From Planctomycetia bacterium (GTDB taxonomy: Bacteria > Planctomycetota > Planctomycetia > Pirellulales > UBA1268), in contig RFPF01000014.1 in the NCBI GenBank assembly GCA_009926295.1, positions 1-24,001 on the forward strand: DNA of 24,001 bases, written 5' to 3'. The translations under genes were made by a program, and so were the position numbers. This document shows, piece by piece, positions 1-7,221 of this stretch. A model generated the notes under the pieces. It had not been told where the DNA came from. It saw only the letters and a list, made by a program, of their open reading frames with translations, and did no database searches. Within the stretch, counting starts at the first letter, position 1. Every line of letters starts with the position of its first letter.

Positions 1-351
1 GCGACGGTGCGCGTCCCAGCGGCCCTTCCAGGCGAGGAAGAACATCCGCAGCGCCAGGATCGGCACGAACACCGCGAGCACGATGTGGGTGATCAGGATC
101 GTGAAGTAGACGGCGCGGACCGGGCCCTGCCCCTGGAACGGCACGTGCCCCACCAGCCAGTGATACGTGAGATAGCAGGCGAGGAACACCGCCGACACGG
201 CGAAGGCGGCCACCATCGCCGCGCGGTGGATCCGCCAGTTGCCCCGGGCGATCGCCCCCCAGCCGATCACGAGCAGCACCGTGGACAGCGCGTTGAGCGC
301 CGCGTTGGTCGTGGCCAGGGGGTGGACCGACGCGAGGCCGAGCAGGCTCAT
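1..351 (-). CDS. DUF420 family membrane protein (CtaM-like), partial at left edge
   Basis: Reading leftwards from ATG at 351, the frame stays open for 117 codons to the window edge, so the C-terminus is missing. The visible part is hydrophobic with about three membrane segments: residues 17-32, 42-58 and 76-98. It has the conserved pattern of DUF420 proteins, namely an NA-LN start to the first helix, an IHR loop, a Y-L-x-YH segment after the second helix and an ILxxH segment in the third. In Firmicutes, DUF420 proteins (CtaM/YozB) are needed for maturation of heme A oxidases. Its position as last visible gene of a cytochrome oxidase cluster fits that role. The start codon overlaps the SCO stop codon (ATGA, 348-351), which implies translational coupling. 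Family assignment is fairly safe; the exact role in this organism is inferred. Confidence 0.85.
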   Translation of the reverse strand, partial: MSLLGLASVHPLATTNAALNALSTVLLVIGWGAIARGNWRIHRAAMVAAFAVSAVFLACYLTYHWLVGHVPFQGQGPVRAVYFTILITHIVLAVFVPILALRMFFLAWKGRWDAHRR

Positions 352-998
352 GGCGTCTCCTCGGCGAGCACGTCGCGGATGAGCTTCTTGAGCAGCTCGA
401 CACGGTCGGGCTGGAGGAGGTGGTAACCTCCGCGGAGCCTGCCCTCGCGGTCGAACACGACGCCGCGCTCCGAGTGCACGCCCACCTCCGCCGGCAGGAA
501 GAACGTATCGTTGGCGACCTTCTTGATCACCGCCATGTCACCGGTGAGGAACTTCCAGCGGTCAGGGTCCGCCTCGAACCGGTCGGCGTAGCGGCGGAGC
601 ACGTCGGGCGTGTCGTTGTCGGGATCGCAGGTCAGGCTCACGGCTACGAGGTCGGGATCGGCGACCTCCCGCAGGATGTCGGCGATCGCCTGATTCTCCC
701 GGAAACAGGGACCGGGGCAGTTGGCGAAGAAGATGCTCCCGAGCCACACCTTCCCCTTCAGGGTCGCCGAATCGAACGGCTCGCCACGCTGGTCGGTAAG
801 CGCGAACGGCGCCGCGGATGACCCGGGCTCCACCTGCTCGACGACCGGCTGAGGCGCGGCCGGCCGCTCCGCGAGCGGCCGGTCGATCGGCCGCTCAGGC
901 GCCTTCTGGCAGCCGACGAGGCACAAAAGCACCACGCCAACCAAAAGACCGTGAGGGCCTGCCCATGCCCCGGGAGCCGGCGCAGGAGAGCAAGACAT
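348..998 (-). CDS. SCO1/SenC-type copper chaperone lipoprotein
   Basis: This 216-residue protein belongs to the SCO1/SenC/PrrC family, which delivers copper to, or reduces, the CuA site of cytochrome oxidase subunit II. A hydrophobic segment (about residues 18-29) ends in the lipobox LVGC with Cys30 as lipidation site, followed by a Pro-rich linker. The thioredoxin-like domain carries the CxxxC copper motif (Cys94, Cys98, in FANCPGPC) and the distal His175 (in VGVHSE), completing the usual Cys-Cys-His site. The ATG at 998 was chosen because it gives a compact lipoprotein signal. A GAGAGG lies directly against it, which is closer than a usual ribosome site, so the start is not certain. The longer open frame upstream antisense-overlaps other genes and does not look like protein. 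It is coupled to the DUF420 gene by a 4-bp overlap. Confidence 0.9.
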   Translation of the reverse strand: MSCSPAPAPGAWAGPHGLLVGVVLLCLVGCQKAPERPIDRPLAERPAAPQPVVEQVEPGSSAAPFALTDQRGEPFDSATLKGKVWLGSIFFANCPGPCFRENQAIADILREVADPDLVAVSLTCDPDNDTPDVLRRYADRFEADPDRWKFLTGDMAVIKKVANDTFFLPAEVGVHSERGVVFDREGRLRGGYHLLQPDRVELLKKLIRDVLAEETP

Positions 999-1069
999 CC
1001 TCTCGGCTAGGGCCTCGGGCGTTCCCAAGAGCGGGGAGGCGAGGGGGTCGGCGAACGCTCGAGGAGCAT

Positions 1070-1086
1070 TGGGCCGCCGCGGCCCA
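1070..1086. repeat. short GC hairpin between subunit IV and SCO genes
   Basis: In the 164-bp gap between the SCO start (998) and the subunit IV stop (1163) there is a perfect 7-bp inverted repeat, TGGGCCG and CGGCCCA, with a 3-base loop. No T-run follows it on the minus strand, so it is not a good intrinsic terminator. It could be an intercistronic processing or stability hairpin. This gap is long for the cluster; I see no convincing separate gene in it. Confidence 0.35.
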
Positions 1087-1162
1087 CGCGACAATCTGAA
1101 AGACCGCGAAGCGGCGACTTTTGCCGCCCCCGAGCCGGTTCGTCTCCACATCGGCATACCCA

Positions 1163-1651
1163 CTAATGGGCCTGATCCGACAGGAGTTTCGCCTCGGCGG
1201 CCTGCTGCATCAGCCGAACGTCCGACTGGCGGGCCATGTGGAGCGCCCGCTCCTGCGACACCATGCGGTTCCGCAGCCCGATGTCGGGCACGAGCATCAG
1301 CGCCAGGAAGATCGCCATCATGGCGGCGGGGATCGTGAGGACGTATTTCCAGTTGGCCTCCCAGAGCACGTGCATGAAGAACAGCACGACCAGCATGGCC
1401 TTGGTGCACGAGACCGCCATCATGAACGCCCAGCCGACGTGCGGCTCGTCCTTCCACGGCCAGAGCGACGAATAGGTGAGGAAGGACATCGTGGTGAGCC
1501 CGCACAGGGCCGCGAACACGAGCAGATATTTGCCGATGCCGCCATGGCCGTGGTCGCCCTCGTGGGCGTGCGCAGTGTGTTCGAGCGTTTCGTCGGCGGT
1601 TTGGCCGGGCCGTGTGACGGGGCCGTGAGGGTCGTGGGCGTGGTCGGTCAT
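1163..1651 (-). CDS. cytochrome c oxidase subunit IV (prokaryotic COX4/CyoD-like)
   Basis: A 162-residue small membrane subunit of the heme-copper oxidase. Three membrane segments are visible (about 41-60, 74-95 and 102-121) with the typical subunit IV motifs: a TKA-LV-LFFMH segment in helix 2 and the WKY loop before helix 3. The N-terminal 40 residues are strikingly His-rich (HAHDPHG, HTAHAHEGDHGHGG). The C-terminal 40 residues form a polar, probably helical tail. The start ATG at 1651 begins MTDHAHDPHG; the open frame extends upstream but that part is antisense-like and overlaps coxC. The gene follows coxC by 22 bp and precedes the SCO gene. Subunit IV assists assembly and stability of the CuB site in related oxidases. 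Assignment is secure at family level. Confidence 0.92.
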   Translation of the reverse strand: MTDHAHDPHGPVTRPGQTADETLEHTAHAHEGDHGHGGIGKYLLVFAALCGLTTMSFLTYSSLWPWKDEPHVGWAFMMAVSCTKAMLVVLFFMHVLWEANWKYVLTIPAAMMAIFLALMLVPDIGLRNRMVSQERALHMARQSDVRLMQQAAEAKLLSDQAH

Positions 1652-1673
1652 GGGGTGTCTCGGGCGGCGGGGG

Positions 1674-2616
1674 TCAGAACAGGTACAGGAGCGGGAACAG
1701 GAAGATCCACACGAGATCGACGAAGTGCCAGTAGAGGCCGGCGTTCTCGATCGCACCGGCCCGCTTCGCGTTGAGGGTCCAGGTGCACATGATCGCGAAC
1801 ACGATCAGCCCCACGAGGACGTGGATCGCATGGAAGCCGGTGAGCAGGAAATAGGTGCTCGCCCACATCGTGCCGCCGGGAATCACGGCGGCACGATGTG
1901 GGGGTGTCGTTGAGCCCGTGGCTGCCGTGGGCGTCGGCTCCCTCGCCGGGCAGCGGCATGACCTGGTCGGCGACGACGGCCAGGTCGAATGGCTGCTGGT
2001 CGGGGCTGGCCACCATCTTTCGCACCTGCGACAGGCGGCGGCGGGCCGAGATCTCGTCGGGCGTGAGCCTGTCCTCGGGGGTTTCGTCGAGTTCCTTGAG
2101 GCGGTCGATCATCGCCGGTTCGCCGAGCCGGGCCCGCACGGCCGAGCCGTAGTAGAGGTCGGGCTTCTCGAAGACGCGACTGCGCTGCAGGCGGGGATAG
2201 ATGCCGTGGGCGAACTTCGCCTGGTACTCGTACGCCTTCACCCCGAGGAACAGCGATCCGAGCGCGAGCGTGAGCGCCATCCAGGTCTTGGCCAGGCCGG
2301 CCTTGTTGGCCCGCGCGGCCTCGAGTGCCAGCACGATCGTGACGCTCGAGCAGATCAGGACGAACGTGTTGAAGGCGCCGATGGGCTCCGAGAGATGGAC
2401 GTGGTGCGGCTTCGGCCACACCGGGGCGCCGAACCGCAGCACCACGTAACTGCCGAGGAGCGCCGCGAAGAACATGATCTCCGTCGACAGGAAGAGCCAC
2501 ATGATGAGCTTGCCGCGCGAGAGCGGAAGGCCGGGCTGGTATTGCAGCGTGACGTGGCCGTGGTCGTCGCCGTGGTGGTCGTGTCCGTGCGGGACGGAGA
2601 TGGCGGATGCGTTCAT
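1674..2616 (-). pseudogene. coxC: cytochrome c oxidase subunit III, frame broken by one base at a 17-bp inverted repeat
   Basis: Subunit III of the oxidase in two frames. The first frame runs from ATG 2616 for about 239 codons (ending GLNDTP). The second begins around 1904 with the conserved IPGGTMWASTYFLLTGFH segment and ends at the stop at 1674. Removing one C from the CCCCC run at 1901-1904 and its neighbour would join them into a 313-residue protein. The break sits directly upstream of a perfect inverted repeat (1862-1902). Membrane segments: about 37-61, 82-101, 110-127, then two in the C-terminal frame. Between the third and fourth lies an unusual polar insertion (about residues 135-235). 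The N-terminus is His-rich (HGHDHHGDDHGH). The rest of the oxidase operon is intact, so I suspect a recent mutation, an assembly error or recoding rather than an old pseudogene. Upstream ctaB ends 37 bp before this start. Confidence 0.85.
1862..1902. repeat. perfect 17-bp inverted repeat with 7-base loop inside coxC
   Basis: Left arm 1862-1878 (CCCACATCGTGCCGCCG) is the exact reverse complement of the right arm 1886-1902; the loop is 1879-1885 (GGAATCA). One arm encodes the conserved GGTMW residues of subunit III. The other arm occupies the variable stretch just before it, where the reading frame is lost. A perfect stem of this length within a coding sequence is very unlikely by chance. Confidence 0.95.
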
Positions 2617-2653
2617 GGGAATCCGGGCGGCTGGGGACGGAACTGGATGGGCA

Positions 2654-3595
2654 TCAATGCGGCCGGCCGAACGCCACCGCGGCGGTGAGGATGGCCAGCA
2701 GGGAACCGAGCGACACGAACAGGAGCAAGCGGGCGGAGGCGTCGTCGCGGCGGACGGCGAACCGGATCGCCGCTCCACAATACACCATCGCAGCGCAGGC
2801 CGCCGCCAGAAAGAGGCGGATGCTTCCCGACGGCACGGCGAGCACGAGGCTCACCGGCACCATCGCCAGGGCCGCCGCGAGCGACTGGCCCGCGGCCCGC
2901 AGCCCGCTGGGATCGTCGACGGTGAGCATCCGCAGGCCGGCCGCGGCGTACTGACCACGGTACAGCCATGCGATCGCCATGAAGTGCGGGAACTGCCAGA
3001 GGTACAGGACGGTGGCGAGGGCCGCCGCGGTCAGGGCACTCGCCGCGTCGCCCGCCGCCAGCCGCGCCGGGCCGTCCGCGGCCAGCCAGCCTATCGCCAC
3101 GGGAAGGGCGCCCGCGACCGCGCCGATCGCCGTGTTGAGCGGTGTCGTGCGCTTCAGCGGCGTGTAGACGACGACGTACAAGAGCCACGTCGCGGCCGCG
3201 GCCGCGGTCGCCGCCCAGCCCGCCGAGATGGTCATCGAGATCATGCCCACGACGAGCGTGGCCGCGGTGAGGAGCCATGCCCCGGCGACCGGCAGCCTGC
3301 CCGCCACGATCGGCCTCGGGGAGGTGCGCGGCATCAGGCGATCGGTGTCGCGCTCGAGGATCTGGTTGGCGATGCTCGAGCTGGCAGCCACGAGCGCCGT
3401 GCCCGCGAGCAGGCCGAGGAGGTGCACGCCGCCGTCGGGCGATGCGCCGGTGAGCCAGTACGCCGAGACGACCGTGGCGAGCACCATCAGGGCGATTCGG
3501 GGACGCACCAGCCGCGAGGCGTCGGCGATGACGGCGCGGATGCCGGCCGTGGCGAACGGGGCGGCTTCGGCGGTGAGCGGCGCGGCGGTCGTCAT
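2654..3595 (-). CDS. ctaB: protoheme IX farnesyltransferase (heme O synthase)
   Basis: A 313-residue UbiA-superfamily prenyltransferase that adds a farnesyl group to heme B to make heme O, the first step to heme A. The first Asp-rich prenyl-diphosphate motif is seen at about residues 77-95 (NQ-x3-RDTDRLMPRTSPRP). The second is the YTPLKRTTPLN-x3-GA-x2-GALP segment, and a PHFMAIAW segment characteristic of heme O synthases follows. About eight or nine hydrophobic helices are visible. The ATG at 3595 (MTTAAPLTAEA) overlaps the ctaA stop by 4 bp (ATGA, 3592-3595), which settles the start. Its product is used by CtaA, encoded immediately upstream, and the heme A goes into CoxA. Identification is strong. 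Confidence 0.95.
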   Translation of the reverse strand: MTTAAPLTAEAAPFATAGIRAVIADASRLVRPRIALMVLATVVSAYWLTGASPDGGVHLLGLLAGTALVAASSSIANQILERDTDRLMPRTSPRPIVAGRLPVAGAWLLTAATLVVGMISMTISAGWAATAAAAATWLLYVVVYTPLKRTTPLNTAIGAVAGALPVAIGWLAADGPARLAAGDAASALTAAALATVLYLWQFPHFMAIAWLYRGQYAAAGLRMLTVDDPSGLRAAGQSLAAALAMVPVSLVLAVPSGSIRLFLAAACAAMVYCGAAIRFAVRRDDASARLLLFVSLGSLLAILTAAVAFGRPH

Positions 3596-4542
3596 GCCGT
3601 GGCCCTCGCCGGGTGCCTGGCGAACAGGCCGGTCGCCATCGCGAGGGCCACCGAGCCGCCGAGGATCAGCATGCCGAGCACGACGTGGCCGGTGACGACC
3701 GCTGCGCCGCGGCCGCTCCGCGCGGCGAGCGGCTCGTTCGGCATCCACGCCGCCGGCAGCAGACCCGACGGCACGCCCCAGGAGACGAACCAGGCGCCGA
3801 CACCGAGGGCCAATTGGCAGGCGACGAGCGCCGCGATCACGACGGCCCACCGGCCGGCCGCACCCGATCCCTGAGAGCGGCACAGGGGCACCGCGGCCCA
3901 GGACAGCCCCGCCACCGCGGCGGCGCCTGCGAGGTGGATGGCCACGAGCCAGCGGAACATGACCGGCGTGACGACCGCCGCGTCGAGGTGCCTCAGCTGG
4001 GCGCCGGCCACGAGCTGCACGTAGGCGGCGACGAGCAGCGCCACGGCGACGCGGAGAGCCGGGCCCCCGGAGGCGCTCGCCGCGGTCGCGCCGCGGCCGG
4101 TGAGGGCCGCGATCGCCACCGCCACCGCGAAGAACAGCGGTCCGGTGCAGGCGTGCACCTTCGCCACGGTCTTGTCGTCGAGGAGCACGCGGGCCCCGCC
4201 GAGCGCGCCCTGCACGACCACCAGCAGCACCGCGGCAGCCACCAGTCCACGGACGGTTGCGTTCGGCTCACGCAGCCACACCAGCGTCGCCAGCGCCAGC
4301 GTGATCAGGCCGACCGTGGCGCCGAGAAGGCGGTGGCCATGCTCCAGGAACAGGTCCCACGGGCCGTAAAACCAGTCGGCGAACGGGAACAGGAACATGT
4401 TGTGTCCGTAGGTCGCAGGCCAGTCCGGCACTGCCATCGCGGCGTCGTAGGTCGTCACGAGCGCGCCGAAGCACAGCAACACGGCCGTGACGCCCACGAG
4501 CAGGCACGCGAGAGGAAACGTCCAGTTGAAGCCCGCAACCAT
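3592..4542 (-). CDS. ctaA: heme A synthase
   Basis: A 316-residue COX15/CtaA-family enzyme that oxidises the heme O methyl group to give heme A. About eight membrane helices are visible. The family's heme ligands are in place: Glu67 and His70 in EHGHR, His130 in KVHACTG, His203 in VAIHLAG and His286 in VTGHVVLG, two in each half of the internally duplicated fold. The ATG at 4542 lies two bases after the coxA stop codon and is the natural start. The longer upstream open frame is antisense to coxA-like sequence and is ignored. The 3' end overlaps ctaB by 4 bp. Together with ctaB it forms the heme A branch of this oxidase cluster. Confidence 0.94.
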   Translation of the reverse strand: MVAGFNWTFPLACLLVGVTAVLLCFGALVTTYDAAMAVPDWPATYGHNMFLFPFADWFYGPWDLFLEHGHRLLGATVGLITLALATLVWLREPNATVRGLVAAAVLLVVVQGALGGARVLLDDKTVAKVHACTGPLFFAVAVAIAALTGRGATAASASGGPALRVAVALLVAAYVQLVAGAQLRHLDAAVVTPVMFRWLVAIHLAGAAAVAGLSWAAVPLCRSQGSGAAGRWAVVIAALVACQLALGVGAWFVSWGVPSGLLPAAWMPNEPLAARSGRGAAVVTGHVVLGMLILGGSVALAMATGLFARHPARATA

Positions 4543-4544
4543 GG

Positions 4545-6359
4545 TCAGTGGGCCGCCGCCAGAGCGGCCGCGGTCGCATTGGGCGGATCCGTCTGCATGA
4601 GATGATCCTTTTCCACGCCAGGCACCGAATATTCGTAGGGGCCGCGGTGCACCACCGGCTGGAAGTCGAAGTTGCCGTGGCCCGGAGGGCTCGGCGCCGT
4701 CCACTCGAGCGTGTTGGCCCGCCACGGATTCCGGCCCGCGACCGGCCCGAAGAACATGCTCCAGAAGAAGTTGGCCGCGAAGATCGCCTGCGTGGCGACC
4801 ATTCCGATCGCGCACCACGTCATGAACGCATTCAGCGGCTGGAGGTGGTGGAAGGTCTCGTAGTGGTAGGCGTCGGCGAGCCTACGAGGGAAGCCAACGG
4901 CGCCCAGGATGTGCATCGTGAAGAACGTGCCGTTCATGAAGACGAACGTGAGGAAAAAGTGCACCTTCCCCCAGAACTCGTTCATCGTGCGGCCGAACAT
5001 CTTGGGGAACCAGTAGTAGATGCCCGCGAACACGCCCATCGCCGTGCCCGCGAACAGCACGTAGTGGAAATGCGCCACGATGAAGTAGGTGTCGTGGATG
5101 AAGATGTCGACCGGTGTGGCCGCCATGAAGATGCCCGACAGGCCGCCGATGATGAACATCGACACGAACGACAGGGCGAAGAGCATCGCCGTGGTGAACT
5201 GGATGCGGCCGCCCCAGACCGTTCCCAGCCAGTTGAACGTCTTCACCGCGCTCGGCAGGGCGATCATCATCGTGGAGACCATGAAGGTGATGCCCAGGGC
5301 CGGATTCATGCCCGACATGAACATGTGGTGGCCCCAGACGATGAAGCCGAGGCCGGCGATGCCGGCGATCGAGTACACCATCGGCCGGTAGCCGAACAGC
5401 GGCTTGCGGGCGAACGTGGTGAGGATGTCGCTGACCATCCCCATCGCCGGCAGGATCATGATGTAGACGGCCGGGTGGCTGTAGAACCAGAACAGGTGCT
5501 GCCAGAGCAGCGGCTGGCCGCCGCCCGTGGCCTGCATCCAGTTGTTGACGATGTTGCCCTCGGGCGAGAAGAAGCCGGTGCCGAGGGTGCGGTCGGCGAG
5601 TTGCATGAAGCCGGCGGCGGTGAGCACCGGGAGGGCGAAGGCCTGGAGGACGGCCGTGATGAACATCGCCCAGATCGTCATGGGCAGGCGGAACATCGTC
5701 ATGCCGGGGGCACGCATGAGGATGATCGTCGTCATGTAGTTGACGCTGCCGAGCATCGAGGAGACGCCCACCATCGTCAGGCCCAGGAGCCAGAGCGTCT
5801 GGCCCCAGCCTCCGCCGGGAGAGGAGGCGATGTTGGTCGAGAGCGTGGGGTAACTCGTCCAGCCGCTGGAAGCCGCCCCGCCCTCCACGAAGAAGCTCGC
5901 GCCGAACGCGATGAAGGCGGGCCACATGAACCAGTACGACAGCATGTTGAGCGTCGGGAAGGCCATGTCGTCGGCCCCGATCATCAACGGGATCAGGAAG
6001 TTGCCGAAGGCGCCGGCGAGGATCGGGATGATCACGAGGAAGATCATCACGGTGGCGTGCATGGTGAACAGCATCGTGTAGAACTCGGGGGCCATCTGGC
6101 CGCCCTCCTGCGCGAACAGCTTGCCAAGCACCGGCACGTCGGACCACGGCCACGCGATCTGCCAGCGCACGGCGAGAGCCAGCAGGCCACCGATCAGGAA
6201 CCACACGAGCGTCGAGAACAGGAACTGCAGGCCGATGACCTTGTGGTCCTTCGAGAACACGTAGGTGGAGAGGAACCCGGCGTGGTGCGGCGCTGATGCC
6301 GCGTGCGTTGCGACGGTCGGCTCGTGCTGAAGCGTCGAAGGGGTGCTCGCGATGCTCAT
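4545..6359 (-). CDS. coxA: cytochrome c oxidase subunit I (A2-type heme-copper oxidase)
   Basis: A complete 604-residue catalytic subunit that reduces oxygen to water and pumps protons. About 12 membrane helices are visible. Visible ligands are His101 and His432 (low-spin heme), His430 (heme a3), His295 with Tyr299 (CuB and the His-Tyr crosslink), and His344-His345 (CuB). Helix VI reads FYSHPAVY: the usual D-channel glutamate (HPEVY) is replaced by Ala, and the YS pair marks an A2-type oxidase. Asp131 (DDMAFP) at the D-channel entrance and Lys373 (SAVK) of the K-channel are kept. The start at 6359 has AGGAG six bases upstream. A 37-bp gap separates it from coxB; ctaA follows after two bases. 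Confidence 0.97.
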   Translation of the reverse strand: MSIASTPSTLQHEPTVATHAASAPHHAGFLSTYVFSKDHKVIGLQFLFSTLVWFLIGGLLALAVRWQIAWPWSDVPVLGKLFAQEGGQMAPEFYTMLFTMHATVMIFLVIIPILAGAFGNFLIPLMIGADDMAFPTLNMLSYWFMWPAFIAFGASFFVEGGAASSGWTSYPTLSTNIASSPGGGWGQTLWLLGLTMVGVSSMLGSVNYMTTIILMRAPGMTMFRLPMTIWAMFITAVLQAFALPVLTAAGFMQLADRTLGTGFFSPEGNIVNNWMQATGGGQPLLWQHLFWFYSHPAVYIMILPAMGMVSDILTTFARKPLFGYRPMVYSIAGIAGLGFIVWGHHMFMSGMNPALGITFMVSTMMIALPSAVKTFNWLGTVWGGRIQFTTAMLFALSFVSMFIIGGLSGIFMAATPVDIFIHDTYFIVAHFHYVLFAGTAMGVFAGIYYWFPKMFGRTMNEFWGKVHFFLTFVFMNGTFFTMHILGAVGFPRRLADAYHYETFHHLQPLNAFMTWCAIGMVATQAIFAANFFWSMFFGPVAGRNPWRANTLEWTAPSPPGHGNFDFQPVVHRGPYEYSVPGVEKDHLMQTDPPNATAAALAAAH

Positions 6360-6396
6360 GACGGTCTCCTGGACTGGGGCGTGCTCGGGATGGGGG

Positions 6397-7197
6397 TTAC
6401 TCGGTGCGGGCGACCGCGGCGGTGGGGTCGGCCTCGGGCTGGGTGGCTTCCTGGCGGGCGTACTGCGACTCCAGCCAGCGGTCGAAATCGGCCCGTGACT
6501 CGACGGTCACGCGGCCCTTCATCTTGTAGTGTCCCCATCCGCAGAGTTCGGCGCAGACGATGTCGAACTGCCCCGTCTGCGTGGCCTTGAACCAGACGGG
6601 GATCTTCATGCCGGGGACGGCGTCCTGCTTGATCCGCAGGTTCGGCAGGAAGAAGCTGTGCAGCACGTCCATGCTCTTGAGCTGCACGAGGAAGTCCTCG
6701 TCGACCGGCACGTGCAGGTCGTTCACGAGAAACAGGTCGTCGGGGGTGCCGAGAGTGCCGTCGCGGCCGGGATACCGCAGCCGCCACTCGAACTGCCGCG
6801 CCACCACCTCGACCGACGGCGCCATCGCCGGCCGCCGCATCTTCACGTCGGCCCACGTATTCATCTGGTAGATGGCGAGGAACAGGAGTGTGGCGGCGGG
6901 GATGATCGTCCACACCACCTCGAGCGAGTGGCTGCCGTGGATGTAGGTCGCGGGCCGCGATCCGTTCGCCGCGTCGTACTTCCAGAGAAACCAGAACAAC
7001 AACACCTCGGTGGCGACGAACACCACACCGGTGAGGGCGAGGATGAAGTAGAACAGTCCGTCGATCGCCGCACCGTGGGCCGAGACGTCGGGCGGCAGCC
7101 AGACGTCGATGGCGGGTGCGACGGCGAACGTGGCCACCCCCAGCACGGGCACGGCGAGGAACAGCAGGCTCCACAGGATTCCGGAAATGCGGCTCAC
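6397..7197 (-). CDS. coxB: cytochrome c oxidase subunit II with CuA site
   Basis: A 266-residue subunit that accepts electrons from the periplasmic donor at its CuA centre. A membrane segment near residues 8-28 may be a signal anchor. It is followed by two more, at about 48-71 and 92-111, then a periplasmic cupredoxin domain. CuA ligands are His180 (DVLHSFF), Cys215, Glu217, Cys219, His223 and Met226 (CAELCGWGHYKM). There is no CxxCH, so unlike caa3-type subunits it carries no fused cytochrome c and needs a separate donor. The start is a GTG at 7197, supported by AGGAG seven bases upstream; the other open frame over this region is a shadow. The diheme cytochrome gene ends 24 bp upstream and coxA starts 37 bp downstream. 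Confidence 0.96.
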   Translation of the reverse strand: MSRISGILWSLLFLAVPVLGVATFAVAPAIDVWLPPDVSAHGAAIDGLFYFILALTGVVFVATEVLLFWFLWKYDAANGSRPATYIHGSHSLEVVWTIIPAATLLFLAIYQMNTWADVKMRRPAMAPSVEVVARQFEWRLRYPGRDGTLGTPDDLFLVNDLHVPVDEDFLVQLKSMDVLHSFFLPNLRIKQDAVPGMKIPVWFKATQTGQFDIVCAELCGWGHYKMKGRVTVESRADFDRWLESQYARQEATQPEADPTAAVARTE

Positions 7198-7221
7198 GAT
7201 CGTGCTCCTGATTCGACGGCG

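Noticed and set aside
895..1149. A small minus-strand open frame of 84 codons in the gap before the SCO gene
   Set aside because: It overlaps the SCO signal-peptide region in another frame and has no ribosome site or recognisable feature.
4548..6296. A 582-codon plus-strand open frame opposite coxA
   Set aside because: Repetitive Arg/His/Glu-rich shadow translation; coxA is unmistakable on the other strand.
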